A DNA stretch of 39,626 nt from an uncultured Trichormus sp. GTDB taxonomy: Bacteria > Cyanobacteriota > Cyanobacteriia > Cyanobacteriales > Nostocaceae. The DNA lies in contig CAKZGI010000095.1 in assembly GCA_936914905.1 (NCBI GenBank), positions 1 through 39,626 on the forward strand, given 5' to 3'. Below are positions 8,788 through 18,473 of the stretch, one piece after another. The position numbers and the translations under genes are program-made. Position 1 is the first letter of the stretch; each line of letters opens with the position of its first letter. Below the pieces are notes generated by a model. It worked only from the letters and a program-made list of their open reading frames with translations. It was not told the origin of the DNA and ran no database searches.

Positions 8788-10083
8788 TTAAATTCCCAGT
8801 CGTTGATAAACCTGATCTAAATGTCTAAGATGGTGCTGTGGATCAAAACAAGCATCTATTTCTGGCGGTGACAACTTTTGAGTAACACGGGGATCTTTGC
8901 TAATCAAATCGCGGAAATTACCTTCCCGTTTGTTCCAAGCAGTGTGGGCGCTTTGTTGGACTATGGCATAAGCTTCTTCGCGGTTAAGTCCTTTGTCTAT
9001 TAAAGTCAATAGGACTCGTTGACTGAAAACTACGCCACCATAACAGTTGAGATTCCGTTCCATGTTCTGGGGATAAACTAGCAGATTTGTCACCAAGTCG
9101 GTGATTTCATGCAGCATAAAGTGAGTTAAAATGCAAGCATCTGGCAAAACTACCCGTTCTACAGAACTGTGAGAAATATCTCGTTCGTGCCATAAAGCGA
9201 CGTTTTCTAAAACTGCACCTGCATGACTTCGTACCAATCGCGCCATCCCCGTCAGTCGTTCGGAACGGATGGGGTTGCGTTTGTGCGGCATGGCGCTAGA
9301 GCCTTTTTGACCTTTAGCGAAGAATTCTTCAACTTCCAAAACGTCAGTTTTTTGGAGATTACGAATTTCTACCGCAAAGCGTTCAATGGATGCAGCGACT
9401 AAGGCTAATTGCTGCACATAATCGGCATGAATATCGCGGGAAATAACTTGAGTTGAGGCTGTATCAGGTTTGAGTCCTAGCTTTTGACAAGCGATCGCTT
9501 CTACACGAGGTTCAATATTTGCATAAGTCCCTACCGCGCCGGAAATCTTACCTACAGCTATGGTTTTTTGGAGAATTTGCAAGCGTTCTTGATGCCGTAA
9601 CACTTCCGCTAACCACCCAGCCAACTTAAAACCAAAGGTCATCGGTTCAGCGTGAATACCATGCGATCGCCCAATCATCACAGTATAACGGTGTTCTCTG
9701 GCTTTATGGCGAATTGCCTGAATTAAATCTTCCAAGCGTTGCAACAACAGATCCAAACTAGCGATCAATTGTAGTGCTAGAGCCGTATCCAGAACATCTG
9801 AACTAGTTAAGCCCAGGTGAATATAACGTCCCGCATCACCTACGTATTCATTAACATTTGTCAAAAAAGCGATCATATCATGGCGGACTTCCGCCTCAAT
9901 TTCCAGCACCCGCTTAGGGTCAAAATTCGCCTTGGCTTTAATCTTTGCAACCGCCTCTGATGGAATGTAACCTAATTCTGCCTGGGCTTCACAAACAGCA
10001 ATTTCTACTTGCAGCCAGGTTTTTAGTTTATAAGCTTCGCTCCACAGATTGCCCATTTCGGGCAAAGTATAACGCTCAATCAC
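8788..10083 (-). CDS. purB: Adenylosuccinate lyase
   Basis: Catalyses two steps of purine synthesis: removal of fumarate from SAICAR and from adenylosuccinate. 431 residues, the usual length. The fumarase/aspartase superfamily signature GSSAMPHKRNP lies at residues 261-271. The conserved GRSHGIHAEP segment, with a catalytic His, is at 138-147, and LGLTSSDVLDT at 90-100 completes the active site. Two HIP1 sites fall in the gene (9491, 9663). It is intact and apparently monocistronic. Confidence 0.97.
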   Translation of the reverse strand: MIERYTLPEMGNLWSEAYKLKTWLQVEIAVCEAQAELGYIPSEAVAKIKAKANFDPKRVLEIEAEVRHDMIAFLTNVNEYVGDAGRYIHLGLTSSDVLDTALALQLIASLDLLLQRLEDLIQAIRHKAREHRYTVMIGRSHGIHAEPMTFGFKLAGWLAEVLRHQERLQILQKTIAVGKISGAVGTYANIEPRVEAIACQKLGLKPDTASTQVISRDIHADYVQQLALVAASIERFAVEIRNLQKTDVLEVEEFFAKGQKGSSAMPHKRNPIRSERLTGMARLVRSHAGAVLENVALWHERDISHSSVERVVLPDACILTHFMLHEITDLVTNLLVYPQNMERNLNCYGGVVFSQRVLLTLIDKGLNREEAYAIVQQSAHTAWNKREGNFRDLISKDPRVTQKLSPPEIDACFDPQHHLRHLDQVYQRLGI

Positions 10084-10581
10084 ATTCAGGCATATAATAC
10101 AACTGTCATATTTTACATTTTAATTAGGGTGTAACGGATAGGAATCCTATTTGATTTCTAAACTTGAAGAGTCTTCAGTCTTTGCTGTTGGGTGTCAGGT
10201 GCGGGGAAGTCTATCCAACTTAATTTAAATCAGTACATATATTTAGTAAATAATTTAAAGTCATTTCTGCTGATTTTAGTTTGAATCCTTAACTTTTATT
10301 TAAAGACCAGATGTTAATATTTGATACACTTGCTCACTGTCAATGGAAATTTTGCCTAATCAAAAGATTTACCAGCCAAACAAGTTTGAAGTTGGGATTT
10401 GCAATTTTTAGATTTATCCCACTCGTTCTTAGATTGAGTTTGGAGATTTTAGATTGACTGAAAACAGGGTGTAGGGGTATGGGGTGTAGGGAAATATAGT
10501 TGGTTCCAGACTCTAAAAGGTGCAAACTCCTCAATTTATTGATGGAGAAGACAAATATCTTGAACATTAAGGATTATAAAA
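10084..10581. other. Intergenic, no gene recognised
   Basis: Spacer between the divergent purB and histidine kinase genes, presumably holding both promoters. G-rich GGGTGTAGGGG-type repeats lie near 10465-10493. AAGGA at 10568-10572 serves as the ribosome binding site of the kinase. Confidence 0.5.
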
Positions 10582-11982
10582 ATGCTGGCTATGCATAGCA
10601 TGAAAAGTGCTGATAAGTTGAATCTAAAACTAGAGTCGACTTTGCAGGAATTACCAGTTTGGACTGTTCAAATCGAACTAAATCAGCCAGGAAATGAATT
10701 AGCTAAACTTTTTGATCAAGAGCCTTTATTACCAGGAATTATCTTGACTAAAAATCAGAAATGTGTAGGCATGATTTCCCGACCGCTATTTTTTGAGCAA
10801 ATGAGCCGTCCTTATGGGTTAGGGCTGTTTGCTAGTCGGCCTATTGAATATCTTTACAATGTTCTCCTACCAGAGATATCTATCCTATCTGAGAATACTC
10901 CCATTGTGGATGCAACTCAGACAGCATTAGAGCGATCGTCTACACTTGTTTATGAACCGATTGTAATTACAGATCAATCTAATCAGTATGGATTACTCGA
11001 TTTCCATCAGTTACTTTTAGCTTACTCTCAAATCCATGTTTTAACACTTAATCGACTCCACAAAGAAAAAGAACTCACTCGCATAGCAAGAGCAGACTTT
11101 CGCGACCTTCAACACAACTATACTCGATTATTACAAAATGAAAAAATGATTGCCTTGGGACAACTCGTAGCGGGTATTGCCCACGAAATCAATAATCCCA
11201 TGAACTTTGTCTATGGCAATCTTAACTATGCCACTAAATATGTACAAGACCTCATATACCTACTAGAATGCTATCAAAAAGAACCTTCTTACCCTGAAGT
11301 AGTATTGCAAGCCAAAAAAAGAGGTATTGAAATTGAATTCATCATGGAAGATTTGCCAAAATTGTTATCTTCTATGAAAGTTGGTGCAACCAGAATTAAT
11401 GAAATTGTCTTATCTCTACGAAATTTCTCCAGACTAGACCAAGCAGAAATTAAATCAGTTGATATTCATGAAGGCATAGAAAATACATTAACAATTCTTC
11501 AGCATAACTTGAAAGCTAAACCTGATCGTCCAGAAATTAAAGTAATTAAAGATTATGGTAATCTGCCATTAGTAGAATGCTATGCTGGTCAACTTAATCA
11601 GGTATTTATGAATGTCATATCTAATGCTATTGATGCCCTTTCCGAAAGTTATCAAATATGTATTTGCGGTCATCATTTAACTTCCCATAATCAAGAAGAT
11701 ATGACAATTACTATTCGTAGTGAAGTAAATAAGGACAATCACGTAATGATTGGCATTGCTGATAATGGACCAGGAGTACCAGAGAATATCCAAAAACGTG
11801 TATTTGATCCATTTTTCACTACCAAATCTGTAGGTAAAGGAACTGGATTAGGATTATCCATCAGCCATCAAATTGTGGTAGAAAAACATGGTGGTCAGAT
11901 TTATTGTTTATCGCAGCTAGGACAAGGCTCTGAATTTATTATTAGAATTCCCATTATTTCGGATAAAAAAGAATTTAAATAA
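10582..11982 (+). CDS. CBS-domain sensor histidine kinase
   Basis: 466 residues. The N-terminal 150 residues look like a CBS-domain pair (PGIILTKNQKCVGMISR and STLVYEPIVITDQSNQYGLLDF), likely binding an adenine nucleotide or another small ligand. A coiled coil at about 155-190 leads to the kinase core. His201 in AHEINNPMNF is the phosphoacceptor (H-box). The N-box is QVFMNVISNAIDAL, G1 is IADNGPGVP, and F/G2 is FDPFFTTKSVGKGTGLGLS. No transmembrane segment is seen, so it is cytoplasmic. No response regulator is adjacent. Its kinase core closely resembles the broken kinase at 21944-24790, so the two are paralogues. The first of three clustered Met codons has AAGGA at a good distance. The stop codon directly abuts a MITE. 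Confidence 0.88.
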   Translation: MLAMHSMKSADKLNLKLESTLQELPVWTVQIELNQPGNELAKLFDQEPLLPGIILTKNQKCVGMISRPLFFEQMSRPYGLGLFASRPIEYLYNVLLPEISILSENTPIVDATQTALERSSTLVYEPIVITDQSNQYGLLDFHQLLLAYSQIHVLTLNRLHKEKELTRIARADFRDLQHNYTRLLQNEKMIALGQLVAGIAHEINNPMNFVYGNLNYATKYVQDLIYLLECYQKEPSYPEVVLQAKKRGIEIEFIMEDLPKLLSSMKVGATRINEIVLSLRNFSRLDQAEIKSVDIHEGIENTLTILQHNLKAKPDRPEIKVIKDYGNLPLVECYAGQLNQVFMNVISNAIDALSESYQICICGHHLTSHNQEDMTITIRSEVNKDNHVMIGIADNGPGVPENIQKRVFDPFFTTKSVGKGTGLGLSISHQIVVEKHGGQIYCLSQLGQGSEFIIRIPIISDKKEFK

Positions 11983-12112
11983 TAAGTAGGTGGGCAGAAA
12001 AATGTATAACTATGTCATGGCGAATGCAGCAAAGCGGAATCAATCAATCCCAAGGGTTTCAAGTAATTTATATTTTGTTACATAGTTTTGTTTGTTTGTG
12101 TCTACCTACTTA
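11983..12112. mobile_element. MITE family C (130 bp) between kinase and hemD
   Basis: Left end TAAGTAGGTGGGCAGA and right end TCTACCTACTTA form an imperfect inverted repeat; the outer eight bases TAAGTAGG/CCTACTTA are exact. The interior is AT-rich and has no coding sequence. It begins one base after the kinase stop codon and covers the non-ATG N-terminal extension that would otherwise be read into the following gene. Confidence 0.5.
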
Positions 12113-12136
12113 CTTTTGCAATCTATATCGAAAATA

Positions 12137-12973
12137 GTGCTACCAAATTCTAGTGAAATCAACCTCCTGATTCCATCAAGTAAATTACCTCTATACGCTA
12201 AAAAAGTCTTAGTAACAGCCCCCAGAAATTATGCCTGTCGTTTGTCGGAAGAAATTATTAAAAAAGGTGGTCTTCCCGTTCTCATGTCTACTATCGAAAC
12301 CTGCTTTTTATCAGACTACACCGATTTAGATATTACTTTGCAGAAGTTAGATAAATTTAACTGGATTATCTTTACCAGTCGGAACGGAATAATTGCCTTT
12401 TTTCAGCGTCTACATGAATTGAGCATTCCCCACTCTGCGTTACATAATTGTCAATTATGTGCTTTAGGTAAAGACTCTGAAAGTTTATTATCTCTTTGTG
12501 GACGAGTTGATTTAATCCCCGAAGAACCTAGTCCAGAAGGAATTGTCGCAGAATTATCTAAAATTCCCAATATTCATCATCAAACAGTCCTAGTACCTAC
12601 TCCTGAAGTTGTGGGTTTACCTGAACCGAATATCATACCTAACTTGATTAATGATTTACCTAAATTAGGTGTGCAAGTTACTCGTTTATCTACTTATATG
12701 ACCCAATGTATAGACAAAAATATTTATGCAGTAGAATTAAATTTAATACGTCAAGGAATCATAGATATTATTGCTTTTAGTAGCACAGCAGAAGTAGAAA
12801 GTTTTATCAGAATGTTTGATTCAAAAAGTGATTATGAAAAGTCTATAATTGCCTGTTTTGGACCATATACAGCTACAAATTCACAAGATTTAGGTTTAAA
12901 TGTTTCTATTGTATCAAATGACTATAGTTCATTTGCAGGATTTACCGCGGCAATGGCAGATTTTTTTACTTAG
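12137..12973 (+). CDS. hemD: Uroporphyrinogen-III synthase family protein (HemD-like)
   Basis: HemD closes and rearranges hydroxymethylbilane to uroporphyrinogen III, the branch point for heme, chlorophyll, siroheme and B12. The sequence shows the two-lobe HemD pattern: KKVLVTAPRNYACRLSEEI at the start, DKFNWIIFTSRNGIIAFF, QLCALGKDS, the second lobe with IIDIIAFSSTAEVESF, and IACFGPYTA near the end. No ATG precedes Met at codon 64 of the open frame. The frame can begin at TTG 12092, inside the MITE, or GTG 12137, which I prefer because it avoids element sequence. The native start and promoter may have been altered by the MITE. The TAG stop (12971-12973) is recreated by the element inserted at 12972. 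It may be the only hemD or a paralogue; the window cannot tell. Confidence 0.72.
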   Translation: MLPNSSEINLLIPSSKLPLYAKKVLVTAPRNYACRLSEEIIKKGGLPVLMSTIETCFLSDYTDLDITLQKLDKFNWIIFTSRNGIIAFFQRLHELSIPHSALHNCQLCALGKDSESLLSLCGRVDLIPEEPSPEGIVAELSKIPNIHHQTVLVPTPEVVGLPEPNIIPNLINDLPKLGVQVTRLSTYMTQCIDKNIYAVELNLIRQGIIDIIAFSSTAEVESFIRMFDSKSDYEKSIIACFGPYTATNSQDLGLNVSIVSNDYSSFAGFTAAMADFFT

Positions 12974-13362
12974 GGCTTGCTGATAGCGTAGCGTGGCGTT
13001 AAGCCATATAAACGAAAAACCAGTTTAAGAGTTATTTAAGGTTGATAAGATGCAGGAAATAAGCCTTGATACTATGAGAACTCAAACACTTTTTCAGATT
13101 CTATGGCAATCCGGAATCATTAATCATTGGTGAGAAAATACTTAATTGATTAAAGATAACATAAATACCAAATAAATTTGTGTTTTGTGGCTGAAGTGGT
13201 ATATTAAGGGTAATTCATAGCTTTAAATTCTAGTTTTATAAGTTACAAATGCAGTAACAGTATTTACTCATGATTCATTTAGGATTGCTATAGATCATTC
13301 TAAATCCTCCTCTCCTTCCTTCTGATTACTAATCGTCACGAACAACTTTTTAAGCAAGCCCT
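12972..13362. mobile_element. 391-bp inverted-repeat element with ACTT target duplication
   Basis: Terminal inverted repeats AGGGCTTGCT (12972-12981) and AGCAAGCCCT (13353-13362) are perfect over 10 bp. They are flanked by direct repeats ACTT at 12968-12971 and 13363-13366. Stops break all frames, so it is non-autonomous, perhaps an internally deleted IS. The insertion is exactly at the hemD stop codon; removing it with one ACTT still gives ACT TAG. A GCGTAGCGTGGCG motif lies inside the left end. Confidence 0.72.
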
Positions 13363-13391
13363 ACTTAGTTTGGATTGATTTTGCGGTTATG

Positions 13392-13485
13392 TACTGGAAG
13401 TCACAAAAACATAAGACTGTCTACTTATGGAAATTTTTCGGGTCGCTAGAGATAATTAAGTAACCCTAATTCTGCACTTCCAGTA
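13392..13485. repeat. Inverted-repeat pair upstream of the SMR gene
   Basis: TACTGGAAGT (13392-13401) and ACTTCCAGTA (13476-13485) are perfect inverted repeats 74 bp apart, ending 16 bp before the SMR start. This may be a tiny mobile element or paired operator half-sites. Confidence 0.4.
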
Positions 13486-13501
13486 AGAATCTAAAATAGC
13501 T

Positions 13502-13843
13502 ATGTTAATCAGTTGGCTGTACCTCATGATAGCAATTTTTTTTGAAATTGCTGGAACAACTTGTATGAAACTGTCTGAAGAATTCACTAGATTAGTTCCT
13601 TCAATATTAATTTTTTTATTCTATGGACTTTGTTTAACTTTTTTGACGCTTTCTCTTAGAAAAATTGAAGTTAGTATTGTTTATGCTGTTTGGTCTGGTT
13701 TGGGTACTATTGTAATTACTAGTATTGGCATTATCTGGTTTCGTGAATCTTTTACACCTTTAAAAGTTATGTCCATCTTTTTAAGAATTATCGGGGTAAT
13801 TGGTTTAAATGTAGGTGAATATTTGCAGAATTACAAGAATTAA
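13502..13843 (+). CDS. Small multidrug resistance (SMR/EmrE-family) transporter
   Basis: 113 residues with four hydrophobic helices, the standard SMR architecture. These proteins work as antiparallel dimers in the inner membrane and exchange protons for cationic compounds, guanidinium or polyamines. Glu15 in helix 1 (AIFFEIAGTTCMK) is the essential coupling carboxylate. The helix 3 motif VYAVWSGLGTI is typical of the family. The segment WSGLGT with IGIIWFRE is common to both Qac/EmrE-type and guanidinium-exporter types, so the substrate cannot be assigned. It is a single gene with no SMR partner beside it, which suggests a homodimer. Confidence 0.9.
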   Translation: MLISWLYLMIAIFFEIAGTTCMKLSEEFTRLVPSILIFLFYGLCLTFLTLSLRKIEVSIVYAVWSGLGTIVITSIGIIWFRESFTPLKVMSIFLRIIGVIGLNVGEYLQNYKN

Positions 13844-13904
13844 TGTTTATTCATGAGGTTGCAGAATGCTAAATAACAAGGACCCTCGCTTCTGACAGAA
13901 ATTA

Positions 13905-14182
13905 GAGGATGTCTGAAAAATTTTTTGTATCGTATCTAACACTTGTATATCTCCGTAAATCCCCCTTTATAAGAGCATGTTTAAAAAGTTTTAGGAGGTA
14001 TGAATTGTCATTCTGAGCGCAATGAAATGGAGCGTATCCCTTCGGGACACTGCGTGAACGCGAAGCGTGCCGGAGGCTCTAGAATCTAGGTTTCGAGCAT
14101 GTACTGAGATGTTTCATTCCGCTCCGCTGCATTCAACATGAGACAAAGACCGACTTTTCAAACAAGCTCTAAGGGGGGATCT
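13905..14182. mobile_element. MITE family B copy interrupted by another element
   Basis: Starts GAGGATGTCTGAAAAA directly after TTA (13902-13904). Its central palindrome (TCCCCCTTTA...TAAGGGGGGA) is split by the nested element at 13973-14169. The right terminus was not found, so the end is approximate. Confidence 0.55.
13973..14169. mobile_element. Nested 197-bp MITE with TAA target duplication
   Basis: Left end GAGCATGTTTAAAAAGT and right end, read inward, GAGCTTGTTTGAAAAGT match at 15 of 17 positions. Direct repeats TAA flank it at 13970-13972 and 14170-14172. Removing it with one TAA rejoins the host palindrome. The interior holds the CATTCTGAGCG / CATTCCGCTCC type repeat. A TNA duplication with GAG-starting ends is what IS5-group (IS427/IS1031) transposases produce, so one of those may mobilise it. 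Confidence 0.75.
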
Positions 14183-14409
14183 CGATTAATTCTGATAGTT
14201 CTCAGATATCCTGTTAGGGATCTGAATCGAATCTCAGTATTATATTTGTAACAATTAGAAGATTTCCGGCGGCTTTCACTCATTCGATTTTGCGGTTTCC
14301 TTCACCAATATCTGTTCTTTCCTCTTGGGAATATCCCTCGCATTGCTACCTGGGTAGTTACCAGAATTCTCAAGTGCACTGGGAATATATTTTGCATCTA
14401 TCAGGAAAA

Positions 14410-16547
14410 TTAGAGTTGGGAAAATAGCAATTTAGCAATATATTCTGCATTTCTTTTTTCTCTCCAAATCCAATGATTATACTGACCTTTTTTTTGAATA
14501 TGAAGAATTGCTTCTTCCATCACTTGGTCTAAATCATCTAAACTAGAATATAATGAACCTATCGGTACTGGCCAGGTGATTTGATGTTTGATTATGGGAT
14601 AATCGGGAGCAATGATATAACATCCACAAGACCCAGCATCACTTATCACTCCACTCGCTCGATAATAATAACGCTGTTGATTAAAATTGGTGACTAAAAT
14701 ATCTAATTGTTGTAATGCTTGTAGATAGTCTTCGTCTTCTGTGGTGTCAATAAATGTAATATCTGAGCAATTTTCCAGATATTTGGGTTTTTGGTTAATG
14801 GGTGTGCCAATAACGAATTCTAGTTTTTGGGAATGTTGAGAAACATAGGAGCGGACTTTTTCTAAAATCTTATTAATGGGTTTATCTTCTCGAATAATAC
14901 CTACAATACCAATTGTAATTTTATCGTCTTGTTTTAGCTTTTCTCCTGGTTGTAATTTCGGGGTAACCTCACTGATAATGGGGTGAGGAATAACGATTTT
15001 AGAATATGCGTTAAATTTAAACTTATCACTGACATAATCATCATCTAATTCTAAAAGAATAACTTTAAACTTAGGATTAAACTCTATAAAATTTTTCAAA
15101 TAAACAAAACCTAAATATTTAATTTTGCCTTCTTGAGCCAAGAATTGATTACCATGAATACCTAAAAATACTTGTTTCCCTGTTGATACCAACATTGGTA
15201 AAAGGGTTAAAAGATGTTGGTTATAAATTTCCATGACATAAATACTGTCAACATCTTTGAGGGATAAAGCTTGTAATCCCATTGAAAAATGACGATATTC
15301 ACGCCGTAATTGTAATCCCACTGCATAACTAGGAATTGCTTGGGTGAATTTTATAAACCATTTAGGTATTGGTCTTTCTATGGTGACAAAGCCGATTTTA
15401 TGATTAGATAAGTGCTGATTAACTTGTAAAAGCTCTCTAAGTCCCTGATGGAATAGGTCCATATTATATAAATCCTGAAAAACTTTGGCTAGTTTTTGAC
15501 AAATAACTTTTTGATTAAAATTATCTTCAACAACTTGACGACCATTTTTTCCCAAATTATGACCGAGACTACGATTTTTGTAAAAAAAGACCAACGCCTC
15601 ATACCAATCTGAAGCGCTGTTTGCACCTAGTCCAACTTCTCCTAATACGAGGACTTCTGAATTCATGCCTACAGGAGATACTATAACGGGTATACAACAG
15701 GCCATGTATTGCAGCATTTTAAAGCTACATTTTCCCTTTGTCCATTCATTATTAGGGAGAGGCATTAATCCTATATCCTGCTGAACCCCTGTGACTTCTG
15801 TTTGAGAAGACCAAGGAATAAAACGAACTCTTTCAGCTGGTAACGAGGAAAAAGAGAGGGGTTGATCGGCAATTATCAACAGTTCTGAGTCGAGAAATTG
15901 ATTCATAAATTGGGCTATAGCAGATTCTATTGCTTGTAAATAGCCGAGATTTCCTGCGCTTCCTGTCCAACCAATGATAAATTTATGAGAATTATCCTCA
16001 GATGAGGCTAATTTAGGACGAAAGCGTTCTGTATCAATGGCTGTCGGGATGATCCGCACCTCTGCACCATAATTGACAAACCAATCAGCTAAGTAATTAT
16101 TTCCGGCAATGATAATATCAGCACATTTAGCGATTGACTGAATCGAATTAAACACTCTTTCTGCATAAGATCGTTGATTAAAATAGTCTGAGGCAGAAGC
16201 TAACCAAATGGCATCATCGACATCAAAAACTAGGGGTTTTTCAGAAATGGTTCTAGGCTACAGCGTCCTGGTACTAATTCTCGTTGTACCCAAGTAATTT
16301 GACTACTCCAACTACCAGCAACACCAGGAATTCTGGATATTAGTTTTGCTCCTAACATCATCATTCTTAAAGATTTTTGATGTTTTATTCCTGTGGCAAA
16401 GTCAGGAACAAATTTATTTTTATCAATGTTAGGGATATGTTCTTTTAGCTGAATTCCCAATTTTTTGAGAGGTTCAATATGCTGTCGGACTCGAAAGCGA
16501 GATAATGGAGTGTTAGTACCGCTTGTTAGTGCTGCAACTTTAATCAT
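14410..16547 (-). pseudogene. Double glycosyltransferase, frameshifted
   Basis: The N-terminal frame 16230-16547 (MIKVAALTSGTNTPLSRFRVRQ) stops at 16230. The sequence continues in another frame with EKPLVFDVDDAIWLASASDYF and joins the 581-residue frame ending at 14410. The shift is a 1-nt indel near 16240-16250. Read through, the protein has about 712 residues. Its first half is a GT4-type transferase (FIIGWTGSAGN, LMPLPNNEWTKGKCSFKMLQYMA, PVIVSPVG). The second half looks like another GT-B module (VFLGIHGN, ITIGIVGIIREDKPINKIL, VTNFNQQRYYYRASGVISDAG). The start ATG overlaps the end of the preceding methyltransferase frame, as in a coupled operon. It probably acted on cell-surface polysaccharide. 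An assembly error at the indel cannot be ruled out. Confidence 0.78.
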
Positions 16548-17496
16548 TGATTTTTTTCGTCATTGTTCCTGTTTGACCCAAAATACTAAGGGGATATACC
16601 AGAGGATATAACCAATATTGCTTTTTTCCAGACTTTTTAGGAAAATCAATTAGTGCTTGAGTCCATTAATTTTTATAACCTCGATCTTCCAGGGAATAAC
16701 CCATACTAGCAATCAAGTCATATAGGAATCTTTGGTGTAATACACAAGTCATTTTACACCCGCTTAGTTCTAATATTGTTCCCAGGGTTTGCGGTGTATA
16801 GTGATAGAGATGATGCGGAAAATGTAAAGAATACCAAGCATTTTTAAACAAAGAAAAGTCCCAGGAAGCCCCATTAGGAACAGATAATACTAACCATCCA
16901 TCCGGAGCAACCCAATTGTGAAGTTTTTTCAATACTAAAATTGGATCATGTAAGTGTTCTAATACCATCCACGCTACAACCAGATCATATTTTTGCTCAG
17001 GTTCTGGAGCGGTTTCTAATGAACCTGTATGAACTTTATAGCCTAGAGAATGAGCTACTTCTGATGCAGTTTCTGAAAATTTAATGCCTTCAACTTCCCA
17101 TCCTCGATTTGCCATCTGATGCAGAAATTTTCCAGACGCACATCCTACTTCTAACATTCGAGATGGAGCTAAATCTGGTAATTTATTTTGATTAAATTCA
17201 AACTCTAAAAAGTTTTTAACTAAGCGTTTCCAGAGAAGTTTAGAATCCTCAGATAAAGATTTACTAGAAATTTTACTTTGTTTATATGGTCCATCATCAT
17301 CAGGATAATAAAACTCAATTGTTTCTGGTGTTGGAAGCGGATTAGTTCGCATCAAGCTATAATTCCAGCATCTAACTACGGTAAACTCACCAGGAAGATT
17401 ATGTAAGTGATCGCGTCTGGTTAAAATTATTTGGTCATCCAATTTAACACAAATTGGACAAGGTTTACTTTCTAATTGGACTTGTGTGGGTAGCAT
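16540..17496 (-). pseudogene. Zinc-ribbon SAM methyltransferase, truncated by an in-frame stop
   Basis: The open frame runs 17496 to TAA 16666-16668 (276 residues). The same frame then continues through WTQALIDFPKKSGKKQYWL to a TAA at 16540-16542, which overlaps the next gene's ATG. The ancestral protein was therefore about 318 residues, and the stop removes the last 41. The N-terminus has CPIC (Cys13, Cys16) and a second site with Cys43 but Tyr46 where a Cys is expected, so the zinc ribbon is also damaged. The SAM motif I is LEVGCASGKF (115-124), followed by VVAWMVLEHLHDP. The family methylates sugars or fatty-acyl groups in surface-glycan loci. The catalytic domain is largely complete, so residual activity is possible. 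It follows the GT2 gene by 2 bp. Confidence 0.7.
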
Positions 17497-17498
17497 TT

Positions 17499-18473
17499 TT
17501 AGTGTTTCCTAATTAATATGTTTTTCCATTGATAAAAAGGACTCATAAAAATATTTAAAAGAAGCTCCATTTCCCCAGCAGAGACTATATCGGTTGTAAT
17601 AACATTTCTGTACTTCATAAAATGAATCATAACTTTGAGTAAGTCATTGATAATGTACGCAGGTAGAACAAAAAATTTTTGCCAAGGTTCATAGGCAATC
17701 ATTCTCGTCTGGTATCGACTCAAACCTACTCCCTGAAAAAACCGAATTATATAATTCCTTTCAAAACGAGATTTGGGAATTTTATGATCAATATTCATGT
17801 CTTTATTAAACCAAAGTTCCCAGCCAGCATAGAAAATGTATGATAACATTTCTATATCTTCAGGTTTTGTTGATAAAGACTCACCTGATACTCCTGTAAT
17901 CTTTTGACGTTCAGGAACACTTTCTAACCAAGCTTGTTTGCGAATAACTATTCCTGCTCCGGGAGGAAACATTTTCTTTTGGGTATGCTTGTATTTTTCG
18001 TTATAGCAATAAGTTTTATTCTCTTCTATAAGTGCAAAAAAGCGAGCAATTCTTTCAAATTCTGGAGGTGGTTCGACTTCAAATTTGCCATGAATTTGTC
18101 CCCCATAAGCACCAGCTCTTACATGGGTTTGACCAAATTTATAAGCCTCTGCTACCCAGTTAGGATAGGGTAGATTATCATCATCCAGAAATCCGATTAA
18201 ATCACTTTTTGCTTCGCGGATCGCACATCTGCGTGCAAAGGCCAGTCCCTGTTCATGTTCAAAGCAATATTTGAGGGGATAGACTTCACTCGAATTAGAT
18301 ATTTGCTCTTTTACTACTTCAGCAATTTTATCAGTGCTATTATTGTCAATAATCAAAATTTCCCAAGAAATTTCTTCTGTCCCAATTTGCGATTGCAATT
18401 TTTCTAGGATATCTACTATGCGGTTTTCTCCGTTGTAGGTAGAGATAGCCACTGTAAAATTAACCATCAGCAC
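17499..18473 (-). CDS. Family 2 glycosyltransferase (HpsE-like)
   Basis: 324 residues with a GT-A fold. The N-terminal VAISTYNGENRI and the IIDNNSTD nucleotide-sugar site are followed by the metal-binding DDD in IGFLDDDNLPYPNW. GAYGGQIHGKFE and PPGAGIVIRKQAW complete the acceptor side. The sequence resembles the glycosyltransferase annotated HpsE in hormogonium polysaccharide loci; that is recollection, so no symbol is given. It is the first and only intact gene of a three-gene minus-strand operon with a methyltransferase 2 bp downstream and a double glycosyltransferase after it. The starts Met1 and Met3 are both possible. With its partners broken, the pathway is probably no longer complete. 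Confidence 0.82.
   Translation of the reverse strand: MLMVNFTVAISTYNGENRIVDILEKLQSQIGTEEISWEILIIDNNSTDKIAEVVKEQISNSSEVYPLKYCFEHEQGLAFARRCAIREAKSDLIGFLDDDNLPYPNWVAEAYKFGQTHVRAGAYGGQIHGKFEVEPPPEFERIARFFALIEENKTYCYNEKYKHTQKKMFPPGAGIVIRKQAWLESVPERQKITGVSGESLSTKPEDIEMLSYIFYAGWELWFNKDMNIDHKIPKSRFERNYIIRFFQGVGLSRYQTRMIAYEPWQKFFVLPAYIINDLLKVMIHFMKYRNVITTDIVSAGEMELLLNIFMSPFYQWKNILIRKH

Noticed and set aside
11983-12112. Structured region between genes considered as a tRNA or small RNA gene.
   Set aside because: No cloverleaf or anticodon arm can be drawn; the inverted ends fit a MITE better. No tRNA or rRNA was found in the window.
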